64,000 bases of DNA from Dictyobacter kobayashii (GTDB taxonomy: Bacteria; Chloroflexota; Ktedonobacteria; Ktedonobacterales; Ktedonobacteraceae): contig NZ_BIFS01000001.1 of assembly GCF_003967555.1 (NCBI RefSeq), forward strand, positions 4,960,001 to 5,024,000. Direction: 5' to 3'. Below are positions 33,509-42,001 of this stretch, piece after piece. How positions within the stretch are numbered: position 1 is the first letter of the stretch; every line of letters begins with the position of its first letter. The notes beneath the pieces are model-generated. The model saw only the letters and a program-made list of their open reading frames with translations, made no database searches and was not told the DNA's origin. A program made the translations under genes and the position numbers.

Positions 33509-36127
33509 TTAATGCTGCGTTCCCTTTTTTGGCTGCAGAGCAGCCTGTACATCGTGCATATGCTGTCTGGTTGCCATGGTTGTTGGATGGTCCGCGCCAA
33601 ACACGTGTTGCTGTATCTCCAGGGCTTGCTGGTAGAGGGAACGGGCTTCCGACAGGCGGCCCCGGTCTTGCTGGAAGCGTGCGCAATCATACAGTACGCA
33701 TGCTGTTTTGTAGTGTTGCGGCGTCAGGTATGATTCGTGGATGTGCAGGGCACGCTGATACAGTCTCTCAGCCTCAGCATCTTTGCCATGTATGTGATAG
33801 ATGTTCGCCAGTCCATTCAACGTAATCGCTACCTGTGGATGTGCTGATTGTACCTGCTGCTCCCAGATGTGCAGTGCTCGTTGGTAAAATAACTCGGCCT
33901 CTACATACTTGCCCTGTTTGTAATAGAGCAGACCTACTCCATTCAGTACGATGCCGGTCTTCAGGTGCTCTGGACCCAGTTGCTGCTCGCGGATGCACAG
34001 GGCGCGTAGAAAGAGCGGCTCGGCCTCAGCGTTGCGACCTTGCTGCGTATAGAGAACCGCCAGCGCATGCAAGGTATAGGCTGTCCGCAGATGTTCTGGA
34101 CCCAGTTGTTGCTCGCGGATGCGCAGGGCGCGCAGAAAGAGTGGCTCGGCCTCAGCGTAGCGACCCTGTTCGGAGTAGAGGAACCCCTGCCCATGCAGCA
34201 GGTATGCCAGGTGGGGCTGTTCTGATCCCACCTGTTCTTCCCATATGCGCAAAGCCTGCTGGTAGATTGGCTCGGCCTCAGCATACCTGCCCTGTTCGGA
34301 GTACAAGAAGCCCAATCCATGCAGGGTAATCGTCATCAGGTAGGGCTGCGGGGCTGTGACCTGCTGCTCCAGAATCTGTAGCGCCCGCTGGCGCAGAGGT
34401 TCGGCCTCGGCATACTTTCCCTGTTCATAATAGAGTTGCGCCAGGCCATTCAAGGAAGCGACCAGCTTAAGGTAATCCGGTGGGACCAGCCGCTCCCAGA
34501 TATGCAGTGCCCGCTTATTGAACGCTTCGGCCTGTCTGTACATGGCCCGCTCACCGAGATACGTCGCGGTGCGGTCGAACATCTCGGCCGCCTCTGGCAG
34601 CAGGAGTTGATATTGTTGTACCAGTGCATCCAGAGCCTGAACCTGCGCCATATTGCGCTGGCACTTGCGCCAGACGGCGACATTATCTCTGGGATTATCG
34701 GGAAAGGCCAGCCAGACGGCGCGCGCGATGCGTTCTGTCCACTGGCATTGTTCCTGAGCTGACATGCGTGCTCTGATCACCACCTGCACCAGGCGATGCA
34801 GGCTGAGCAGACGATGCTCGGTCAGGCGTTTCACCAGAGAAAAGGAGAGCAACTCTTCCAGCATCTGGTTGAAGGTGAAGAGGTCTGACACCGCCTTCTG
34901 CAGCGCAGGTGGCCACTGGCTCGCGCCGTTGATGAGCAACTCTTCTGGAATATCATCCGGAGCGAGAAACGCGCACAGGTTTAATAGTTCCGCGGCCGCC
35001 GGGTTGCTCTGCTCGATACGCTGGAAAGACAGGGACCAGGTCGTGGCCACCGATTCTGGATAGCGCATGCTCTGCCAGCCACGGCGAGATAACAACGCAT
35101 GACGATGCTGCTCATAGAGCAGCCGATAATCACTGAACCTGGAAGCGGTCTCCTCAATATACGCGCCCGCCTGGTCCAGGGCCAGCGGAAATTGCCCGAG
35201 CGCGGTAACGATCTTTTCCGCCTCGGCGACCTCCTCCGGTAGCGTATGCGGACGTCGCGCGCGTCGCAGTAAGAAGCGGGTCCCCTCATCTACGCTCATG
35301 GTCTCCAGAGAGATAGGGATAGTCAGTGAGCCCACCGCGCTGGCGCGTGTGGTCAGCAATATGTTGCCGTTGCCGCGTCGTGGCAGGTAGTTATAGATAA
35401 AGGAAAGGTCATCGACGTTATCTACAATCAGCAGCCAGGGCTGCTCGCAATACTCGAACCAGTGAATGATCGCCAGAGTAAGCTGGCGCTGATCCGCCTC
35501 ATGCTGGGCCGCGAACTCAGGAATCTGCGCTGCCAGTGCTATGAAATCGGTCATAATAGATTCTTCACTGGATGCATTCACCCAGATAGTATGCACATAG
35601 CGTCCCTCTGTCCGAGCGCAATACGCATATTCAACGGCTATCTGCGTCTTCCCAATCCCACCCAACCCTGTAATCGCCAGCAGTTGCGCCACGGTGGGCT
35701 GGTGAATGTCGCCCTTATGGGAGATGGCAAATTGCTGCTCCAATTGTGCCAGTATCTCTTCGCGCCCGGTAAAGTAGGGGTTGCGCGTGTATGGTACGGT
35801 CCAGAGCATAATCTCTTCGTTGGGCGTGCTGGCTGGCTGCTCCGCCGTTGCCTCCTCGCTCTCTTCGGCGGGAGAAGAGGGAGAGCCCTTGGACGTGGAA
35901 GTGGACAGATCTTTGGAGGTGGCAGGGAGAGCATCTTCAATCAAGCCAAGCTCCTGGGGGCTGGCATCAAAAAGAGAACAGAGCTTGATGCGATAGTAGG
36001 CACTGGGCTGCTGGTTGCCGCGTTCCCAGCGCTGATACGTAACGATTGAGACGCCTATTTGATCTGCGACATCCTGTTGCCGCCAGTTGCGCAAAACACG
36101 CTGCCGACGCAAACGCTCATTTCTCAA
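33509..36127 (-). CDS. XRE-HTH / NB-ARC / TPR STAND regulator, copy 2
   Basis: The TTG at 36127 is preferred: GGAGGGGGG lies 5 bases upstream and the product begins LRNERLRRQRVLRNWRQQD like its paralogue, giving 872 aa. Domains: XRE HTH (VADQIGVSIVTYQRWERGNQQPSAYYRIKLC), an acidic linker, NB-ARC (PYFTGREEIL, Walker A GLGGIGKTQIAVEYAY, Walker B WLLIVDNVDDL, ILLTTRAS, FPLALDQAGAYIEE) and at least nine TPRs, several nearly identical (YSEQGRYAEAEPLFLRALRIREQQLGPEHL). The TPR block reads as recently amplified units. It is probably an NTP-dependent, ligand-triggered transcription regulator; target unknown. Confidence 0.93.
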   Translation of the reverse strand: MRNERLRRQRVLRNWRQQDVADQIGVSIVTYQRWERGNQQPSAYYRIKLCSLFDASPQELGLIEDALPATSKDLSTSTSKGSPSSPAEESEEATAEQPASTPNEEIMLWTVPYTRNPYFTGREEILAQLEQQFAISHKGDIHQPTVAQLLAITGLGGIGKTQIAVEYAYCARTEGRYVHTIWVNASSEESIMTDFIALAAQIPEFAAQHEADQRQLTLAIIHWFEYCEQPWLLIVDNVDDLSFIYNYLPRRGNGNILLTTRASAVGSLTIPISLETMSVDEGTRFLLRRARRPHTLPEEVAEAEKIVTALGQFPLALDQAGAYIEETASRFSDYRLLYEQHRHALLSRRGWQSMRYPESVATTWSLSFQRIEQSNPAAAELLNLCAFLAPDDIPEELLINGASQWPPALQKAVSDLFTFNQMLEELLSFSLVKRLTEHRLLSLHRLVQVVIRARMSAQEQCQWTERIARAVWLAFPDNPRDNVAVWRKCQRNMAQVQALDALVQQYQLLLPEAAEMFDRTATYLGERAMYRQAEAFNKRALHIWERLVPPDYLKLVASLNGLAQLYYEQGKYAEAEPLRQRALQILEQQVTAPQPYLMTITLHGLGFLYSEQGRYAEAEPIYQQALRIWEEQVGSEQPHLAYLLHGQGFLYSEQGRYAEAEPLFLRALRIREQQLGPEHLRTAYTLHALAVLYTQQGRNAEAEPLFLRALCIREQQLGPEHLKTGIVLNGVGLLYYKQGKYVEAELFYQRALHIWEQQVQSAHPQVAITLNGLANIYHIHGKDAEAERLYQRALHIHESYLTPQHYKTACVLYDCARFQQDRGRLSEARSLYQQALEIQQHVFGADHPTTMATRQHMHDVQAALQPKKGTQH

Positions 36128-36513
36128 TATGTCCCCCCTCCTCGAGATCGACCAGCAGCAAATGATCACAGTAAATAGCTGCCCTGCACGCGTTATGTTC
36201 AGGAACGATGCCTGGGTCAATCATCACGCAATGTTGGTGCCTGGTATCGTACGTGCACATGGTATCACACGTATTGAAATGTAGACAATTGCCTGGCATG
36301 GAGATGGATTGCATGGAGATAGCGTTAACCCGGCTGATTTTTCGCATGTTGATCCGTGCAAAGAAATGAACGGGATTATTATTCAGATTAAAAAGTGCAA
36401 CTGTAGCGCTGGACGAAAAGTGCTACAGTTGCTGAGGCATTGTAGTTTGCCGGATTCCATGACGAATGCGTTCATTTTGATAAACGGAGCATCAACCCTG
36501 GAAACTGGGGAGT
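36128..36513. other. Intergenic region with an 11-bp-stem hairpin
   Basis: No gene seen. GCAACTGTAGC (36397-36407) pairs with GCTACAGTTGC (36422-36432) around a 14-base loop; it lies downstream of the aldo/keto reductase gene and may be its terminator. The rest is the upstream region of the STAND gene. Confidence 0.5.
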
Positions 36514-37509
36514 TTAGCGATCGATCGTTGCCATGACCCAATCGGGATAACGCTGCCCCGAGACCTTTTCCGGTACCAGAGCATCGTCAAGCACCTTCAT
36601 CTCGGAAGGATCAAGGTGGACAGTAGCTGCGGCCACATTCTCTTCCAGATATGTTTGGCGCTTCGTGCCAGGAATCGGCACCATGAAATCGCCCTTTTGT
36701 AATATCCAGGCAAGTGCAACCTGTCCGGGAGGGATGTTCTTTGCTGTGGCGATCTCGAATACAGCTTTCGCTGCCTGCGCGTTGGCATCGTAATTCTCGC
36801 CCTGGTAGCGCGGATCGATATGTCGAGTATCACCCTCAGGGTACTCTTCAGCACGCTTGACTGCGCCGGTCAAAAAGCCTCGGCCAAGCGGGCAAAAGGG
36901 GACAAGGCCGATGCCTAACTCACGCAGAACCGGGATAATCTCCGGCTCCAGATTCCGTTCCCAGAGCGAGTATTCGCTCTGGAGTGCAGAGACCGGATGC
37001 ACGGCATGGGCGCGGCGGATGTTGGCTATACCAGCCTCGGAAAGACCGAAAAATCGGACCTTGCCCTCCTTGACGAGATCACCAACCGTCCCGGCGACAT
37101 CCTCCATCGGCACCTTTGGATCGACACGGTGTTGATACAGAAGGTCAATGTAATCTGTCTGAAGCCTGAGTAGTGAGCTTTCTACGGCCTCACGGATATA
37201 CTCGGGCCTGCTTGCTGTTTCGGTACCAACCTGTTTGCCGTCCTTAAAACGAAAGCCAAATTTGGTGCCGATAATTACCTGGTCGCGCCGTCCCTTGAAA
37301 GCACGACCGAGGAGCTCTTCATTGGTAAGGGGACCATAGCCCTGGGCTGTATCGAAGAAATTGCATCCTATTTCGATGGCACGGTGCAGTGTCGCGATCG
37401 ATTCTTTCTCATCTGCGGGGCCATAGGATTGGCTCATAGGCATACACCCAAGACCGATCGCGGATACCTCCAGCCCCTGACTGCCAAGTTTTCGTTTGCC
37501 CAACGTCAT
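36514..37509 (-). CDS. Aldo/keto reductase
   Basis: 331 aa from the ATG at 37509 (GGAGGAC 8 bases upstream). It has the AKR barrel with MTLGKRKLGSQGLEVSAIGLGCMPMS, the catalytic set Asp (FFDTAQGYGP) with Tyr (same segment), Lys (IIGTKFGF) and His (YQHRVDP), and the NADPH-binding end IPGTKRQTYLEENVAAA. It resembles the AKR13/YajO-like group. It reduces aldehydes or ketones with NADPH; substrate unknown. It is divergent from the TetR-type gene, which has palindromic operators in between, so the regulator probably controls both. Confidence 0.94.
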   Translation of the reverse strand: MTLGKRKLGSQGLEVSAIGLGCMPMSQSYGPADEKESIATLHRAIEIGCNFFDTAQGYGPLTNEELLGRAFKGRRDQVIIGTKFGFRFKDGKQVGTETASRPEYIREAVESSLLRLQTDYIDLLYQHRVDPKVPMEDVAGTVGDLVKEGKVRFFGLSEAGIANIRRAHAVHPVSALQSEYSLWERNLEPEIIPVLRELGIGLVPFCPLGRGFLTGAVKRAEEYPEGDTRHIDPRYQGENYDANAQAAKAVFEIATAKNIPPGQVALAWILQKGDFMVPIPGTKRQTYLEENVAAATVHLDPSEMKVLDDALVPEKVSGQRYPDWVMATIDR

Positions 37510-37755
37510 AAATTCTGTCCTCCAATTCAATGCTCTCTCGTAGCCTTATCGAAGTGCTCATGAACTGCTCATCAGGATGTGCAGCAATTGGCTGGAGACA
37601 AGAAGCCTTTTTTTCCGGTTCTAAATGGCTGTCTCCGGAACGAATTCTTGCCATACTCATCAAGATCGGTCGCCCCGAGTTTGACATATTGCATAATTTC
37701 TCCTGCTGTATTTTAATACTATTGAGCATGGAAACTTTTTCCTGATGGCTCCATT

Positions 37756-37810
37756 AAACGGGGAGTTCCCCGTTTGTTAGTGCCTATTATAAACGGGGAA
37801 CTCCCCGTTT
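37756..37810. promoter_or_regulatory. Two 20-bp palindromic operators in the divergent region
   Basis: AAACGGGGAGTTCCCCGTTT (37756-37775) and its exact reverse complement (37791-37810) flank a TATTAT box (37785-37790). This paired arrangement suits a TetR dimer blocking the divergent promoters of the TetR-type and aldo/keto reductase genes. Confidence 0.8.
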
Positions 37811-38384
37811 GTCAAGGAGTCTGCGTGGTGACAAGACATTGAATCCAAAAGATCAGCGAGTGGATGCCCAACACAATCGGGCAGCTATTTTAGCGGCTGC
37901 CCATGACTTATTGTCAACACACGAAACTGTCTCACTGAACGCGATTGCAAAGAAGGCGGGCGTGGCCAATGGGACACTGTATCGGCATTTTTCGACGCGA
38001 GAAGAACTGATTCTCGAACTGTATTGCCATGACGTACAGCGCCACGCCGACACAGTTGACCAACTTCTCCAGGAAATGGAACCGCTTGCCGCGCTGCGTG
38101 TTTGGATTGAGCAGCTTGCCGTCTATGCACGCATGAAGCATGGTCTCGGGGAGGCGTTAACTAAAGCTGCAGAAAGCAACGTAGTTCAGCGGACGTACCA
38201 GCCGGTCATCCTGGCGCTGTCCTGCCTCCTTAAAAAAGCTGAGGAAGCAGGACAGATCCGGTCCAACATCATACCTGACGACGTCCTGTTAGTAGCTGGT
38301 GCGTTGTGGCGTGTTCCGCAGGATCAAGCTGGCCTCAAGCAGGCTGAACGTCTGCTTGATTTAATCCTGCGTGGATTACGTTAA
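37809..38384 (+). CDS. TetR/AcrR-family transcriptional regulator
   Basis: The TetR HTH is clear: NRAAILAAAHDLLSTHETVSLNAIAKKAGVANGTLYRHFSTREELILELY, followed by a helical ligand domain (YQPVILALSCLLKKAEEAGQIRSNIIPDDVLLVAGALWR), close to the TetR_C_SBI-type group. The start is unresolved: a TTG at 37809 overlaps an operator, AAGGAG lies at 37813-37818, and the next in-frame TTG is 37839. It is divergent from the aldo/keto reductase gene, with two operators between, which fits autoregulated repression of a detoxification gene. Confidence 0.88.
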   Translation: MSRSLRGDKTLNPKDQRVDAQHNRAAILAAAHDLLSTHETVSLNAIAKKAGVANGTLYRHFSTREELILELYCHDVQRHADTVDQLLQEMEPLAALRVWIEQLAVYARMKHGLGEALTKAAESNVVQRTYQPVILALSCLLKKAEEAGQIRSNIIPDDVLLVAGALWRVPQDQAGLKQAERLLDLILRGLR

Positions 38385-38504
38385 AGATGTACCTTTGTTT
38401 CCTTCGATACAAGGAGTTCCCATGAATTACTTCGATTAACTCCCACCAGGATATCATGGCGATGAGCTTCTAAAATTTTTTGGGATTGAATCTTCCACTC
38501 ATGT

Positions 38505-38903
38505 ATGTCCTGCTCACTGTATTCTATCATGACCAGTCCTGTTCCTATTGCATACCAGTGGAGATCTGGTGTGAGCAGGGCGAAGCGGTTGCTATTGATG
38601 GGCGCCAGTGACGCGAAGTGCTCCTGGTGGAATGAATCGGGTGAGTATCGCTGGCTGTTCACACGCCAGGGAGAGCAGCTCGTAATCCATATTGTCTGGT
38701 TTCGAAACATTGCTGGCTGGTCAGATGAAAAAGGTGAGATTGTTTTGATCACAGTCTGTGATTTGCTTCCCTTTGCCAAAAGACTCTTCCATCAATTAAG
38801 CCAACTGCAGTATCGCGATGGTGATCATACTGTTCCGCGTAATGAACATCAAAAACTTCAAGAAGCTATCCATACTTTCGAACAGACAAACCGTGGCATG
38901 TAA
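38505..38903 (+). CDS. Hypothetical protein, possibly truncated
   Basis: 132 codons. The middle looks like a real beta-rich protein: SGEYRWLFTRQGEQLVIHIVWFRNIAGWSDEKGEIVLITVCDLLPFAKRLFHQLSQL, followed by a helix. The first ~40 residues look unlike protein, so the gene's beginning may be lost or the start may be internal. The opposite strand has an open frame of the same length (38381-38779), which I judge less protein-like. Function unknown. Confidence 0.45.
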   Translation: MSCSLYSIMTSPVPIAYQWRSGVSRAKRLLLMGASDAKCSWWNESGEYRWLFTRQGEQLVIHIVWFRNIAGWSDEKGEIVLITVCDLLPFAKRLFHQLSQLQYRDGDHTVPRNEHQKLQEAIHTFEQTNRGM

Positions 38904-38935
38904 ACGTATGCTGTATGCACAGTTGAATCCTCATT

Positions 38936-39211
38936 TTAAGAGATCTCGGTTTCTTGCGGGCTGACGTTGCCGACGTAGGCGCACTGCGAGTAGAGTGGGC
39001 ACTCGCCGCACTTGGGCCGCTGGGCGTGGCAGATCTGGCGGCCGTGGCGGATCAGGCCGACGTGCAGGCCATAGACCCAGTCGGGCGGAGCGATCTTCGC
39101 GAAGACGGTGTGGGCCTGGTCGGCGTTGACCTTGGGGCCGATCAGGCCGAGCCGCTTGCTGACCCGCCAGACATGGGTGTCTACACACACCTCCAGTTGG
39201 GGGTTCTTCAC
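38936..39211 (-). pseudogene. Endonuclease III C-terminal fragment, copy 2
   Basis: 91 codons, same ends and same missing N-terminal half as 25097-25372, with about 8 amino-acid differences (for example KVNADQ for KVTADQ, FAKIAPPD for FARITPSD). The iron-sulphur Cys set and VDTHV Asp are intact. Similarity seems to continue some 35 bases upstream of the start in both copies, so a longer segment was duplicated. Confidence 0.85.
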
Positions 39212-39697
39212 ATCGTCTCTTGGATATCATCAACGCCCTCAAGAGGCTGGTCTAGCATGATATATCGTCTCTCCTTTGTCTATGAGAGACGTAGCATCGG
39301 ATGAGAATGATCGATAGGTAGATAGATAGCGCCCTATTATCTACCTGTTTGAAAATCACCAATCATATTCTTTCCCCATTCCAATTTTGCCTCATCAGTG
39401 AAGTTGGCTATGGTAACTATTCCTATGAACCAGTATCGTAAATCAAAAGTACGCCGGAAAGCCCTAAATGCTTCATATATATACCTTTTTAAGAGTCTAT
39501 CGGATGGGCTATAGCGTTATATTTAGATGAAACAAGTTTTTGAGTAATTATGTCACGATTTATCAAGGTGGGAAGGTCCTCTATAGTTGCTATTGGGAAT
39601 GAGCTGGCGTATAATTATGGGCACATTATTACTTCTACTTCAAACTATTCTCTGATAATGAGTCGCATCACTTTTATTAGATGTTAATGGAGATAAG
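39212..39697. other. Intergenic, AT-rich boundary
   Basis: No gene seen. Near 39311 a short GATCGATAGGTAGATAGATAG stretch weakly recalls the 26-bp element. From about 39340 the base composition drops in GC and stays low until about 45 kb, marking the edge of the TIR/helicase region. Confidence 0.5.
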
Positions 39698-41638
39698 TTG
39701 GAGATGATATCCTCTAATCGTACAAAGATCTTTATAAGCTATAGCCATAAAGACACTAGGTTTCTCAATGAACTACTCCCTCATCTGAGCTATCTTGAGA
39801 AAAATGAACTCATAGATCTATGGTCAGATACGAAAATCTGTCCAGGCGACAACTGGAAGGAGGCAATAGAGGCAGCACTCGTCTCTACCAAGATAGCCGT
39901 TTTACTGTTGAGTATAGATTTTTTGAATTCTCCATTTATCGCAGATAGTGAGCTTCCTCCACTCTTAGCTGCTGCCGAGACCAAAGGAGTAAAGATACTC
40001 CCTATAGTTCTTCGACCATGTACCTTACCTGAAAGTATTTCAAAGTTTCAGGCAGTAAACCACCATTTGAAACCAGTAACATTAATGAGGCGCTCTGAGA
40101 GAGAAGAGCTATGGGCAAAACTCGCAGCAATGATTAGAGAGATACAAACAAAACAAGCGTATGTACAGAGTGCTGAATCAAATTTGACAAATAATCAGCA
40201 AGTTCATTCTCCTCATGAAGAGAAAGCAGAAATGCCCACTGAGAACAATTTTACGAGAACTCCTCCACCCCAATTGACGCTTTCCCCTCACTTTGAAGAT
40301 CGTGTGCTTTACCATCTGGTAGCTCTAACAGGGCCTTATCCACTGCCTTTAGGCTCGGGGGTTAGCGAGGCTGACCTCGCAAAATGTCTTGCTGATGAAC
40401 TAGGCATCTCGCCAGATTTTCCCCACAATTCACAATTTCACATCTCAGAAGCACGCAGTATTGTGCTTGCTGCAGTAACGATGTTGGAGCAAAAGGAATT
40501 GTTAGAGGCCATCAAAGTTTTCGGGACTTGGACAATTCGCCCCACTCTGGCCGGTCGTCGTTCCGTAGAGCAATGGAATGAAAAATGGCGAAAGAGCCAA
40601 CTTAAAACACAGAATATATTTACTGGCGACAGTCCGGATTTTAAAATCCTAACACCGCCCGTATTCCAGACAAATGCTCAGAACTGGATAGACGTGAATG
40701 CCAATGGACAACGTATCGAGATCAAAAATATTGGAAAAGAAAATGCCTATCATATCTATGCAGCACTATTTGGGTGCGAGACATATATTGTGCCTAACAC
40801 AATGCCTCAAAAACGAATTGATCTTGAGGGGTTCCATTGGCGAGACTATTCTGGCTGTCCACTTGAGCCTGGAGATACGTTAACTCTTACCTTGGTGCGT
40901 CATAGAGATAGATTGGACGGTAAACAGGAACTAGGTGATTATCAGCTTTATGCTCCTCAAGAGCCAAGTTTATATGATGTAATGCACAATCCTAGCCTTC
41001 CATTTCACTCTGCGCGCCTTACCCTAACGTATCATGATCGTTTCGGACATAAATATGCTCAGACCTTTGATTATGACCACCATAAGAAATCATGGGTGTA
41101 TTTGGCTTATCCTAGAGCTATTACTGTGGATTTCTTCGACTTATTGAGGTCAAAGGATAAGGAATCGATTTCAAGTATTAACAGAAATCAAGCAAACGGA
41201 CATCGAAATATTTTGTATCAGCTCTTCTTCGCTGAATTACTAGAGCGTCTAAGAGAAGCTCGTCCTGGGATTACTAATGCAAAGAAAACACAACCAGAGA
41301 ACTTTTGCTTCTTCGGAGCTGGAAAAACAGGGTATATGTTCAACTGGGCTTTTACTAAAAATGGTATAAAAACTGAGTTGATAATAAATGTCCCTGGTAA
41401 TCGTGCTGCAACCAAAGAGGCGTTCGATACTCTTTATGAACAGCGAGCAACGATTGAAAAGGAGTTTGGTCAATCGTTAATTTGGGATCGATTAGAGGGA
41501 AAAGAGAGTCACATTTTTTTGTTGAGGTTAGCAACAATCGATGCTCCTATAGAGGAGCTAGAGCATACAAAGAAATGGGCTGTAGAAACTATGATAAAAT
41601 TTGCAGATGTTTTTAAAAAGCGAATAAAAAGTCTATAA
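39698..41638 (+). CDS. TIR-domain protein with C-terminal DUF4268, putative defence effector
   Basis: 646 aa, AT-rich. Start TTG at 39698 (TGGAG about 7 bases upstream); ATG 39704 is also possible. Residues 8-150 are a TIR domain: KIFISYSHKDTRFLNELLPHL, LWSDTKICPGDNWKEAIEAAL, IAVLLLSIDFLNSPFIADSELPPLL (candidate catalytic Glu), ILPIVLRPC. Then come a winged-helix-like segment (about 195-290), a beta-rich region (about 310-470) and DUF4268 (about 500-640: FFAELLERLREARPG, WAFTKNGIKTELIINVPGNRAATKEAFDTL, IWDRLEGKESHIFLLRLATI). TIR domains often cleave NAD+; DUF4268 often accompanies restriction-type nucleases. The NERD-helicase gene is the next gene downstream. Confidence 0.85.
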   Translation: MEMISSNRTKIFISYSHKDTRFLNELLPHLSYLEKNELIDLWSDTKICPGDNWKEAIEAALVSTKIAVLLLSIDFLNSPFIADSELPPLLAAAETKGVKILPIVLRPCTLPESISKFQAVNHHLKPVTLMRRSEREELWAKLAAMIREIQTKQAYVQSAESNLTNNQQVHSPHEEKAEMPTENNFTRTPPPQLTLSPHFEDRVLYHLVALTGPYPLPLGSGVSEADLAKCLADELGISPDFPHNSQFHISEARSIVLAAVTMLEQKELLEAIKVFGTWTIRPTLAGRRSVEQWNEKWRKSQLKTQNIFTGDSPDFKILTPPVFQTNAQNWIDVNANGQRIEIKNIGKENAYHIYAALFGCETYIVPNTMPQKRIDLEGFHWRDYSGCPLEPGDTLTLTLVRHRDRLDGKQELGDYQLYAPQEPSLYDVMHNPSLPFHSARLTLTYHDRFGHKYAQTFDYDHHKKSWVYLAYPRAITVDFFDLLRSKDKESISSINRNQANGHRNILYQLFFAELLERLREARPGITNAKKTQPENFCFFGAGKTGYMFNWAFTKNGIKTELIINVPGNRAATKEAFDTLYEQRATIEKEFGQSLIWDRLEGKESHIFLLRLATIDAPIEELEHTKKWAVETMIKFADVFKKRIKSL

Positions 41639-42001
41639 GCTCAAGCTCATCCTAGCAAGACGATTCCAATTGGGAACCCCAAGTACGAATGATAGCCAGA
41701 ATACTAGCCAAAGACTGTGGTGACATGAAGTCACATGGTGCTTAGAATGAAAAGTTTAGAGATGTTACAAAGGAGTAAAACAAGCCTTCAATGTCTCGAC
41801 ATCGATGTTGTGCCAGATTATGAAATAAAGATTATCTGTTAAGATCACTTGGCTGTGTGACAAGTTTCTAGCATGTTAGTGCTGGATATCGATTCTTAAT
41901 GAGGTTTGCTTCTATACACTCATCAATTCATAGGGTATACTTTTCCCCTGTATTTCATTCTAAAATTTTTGAATGCTGGATATAGGACTTTGGAGGAAAT
42001 T
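41639..42001. other. Intergenic before the NERD-helicase gene
   Basis: About 360 AT-rich bases. No gene is visible other than a possible TTG start at 41906 that would extend the next protein by 32 hydrophobic residues. That extension lacks a ribosome binding site. Confidence 0.4.

Noticed and set aside
38381..38779. 132-codon minus-strand frame opposite the hypothetical gene at 38505
   Set aside because: The plus-strand frame has a more protein-like beta-rich middle (EYRWLFTRQGEQLVIHIVWF); both cannot be real, and this one lacks a ribosome binding site.
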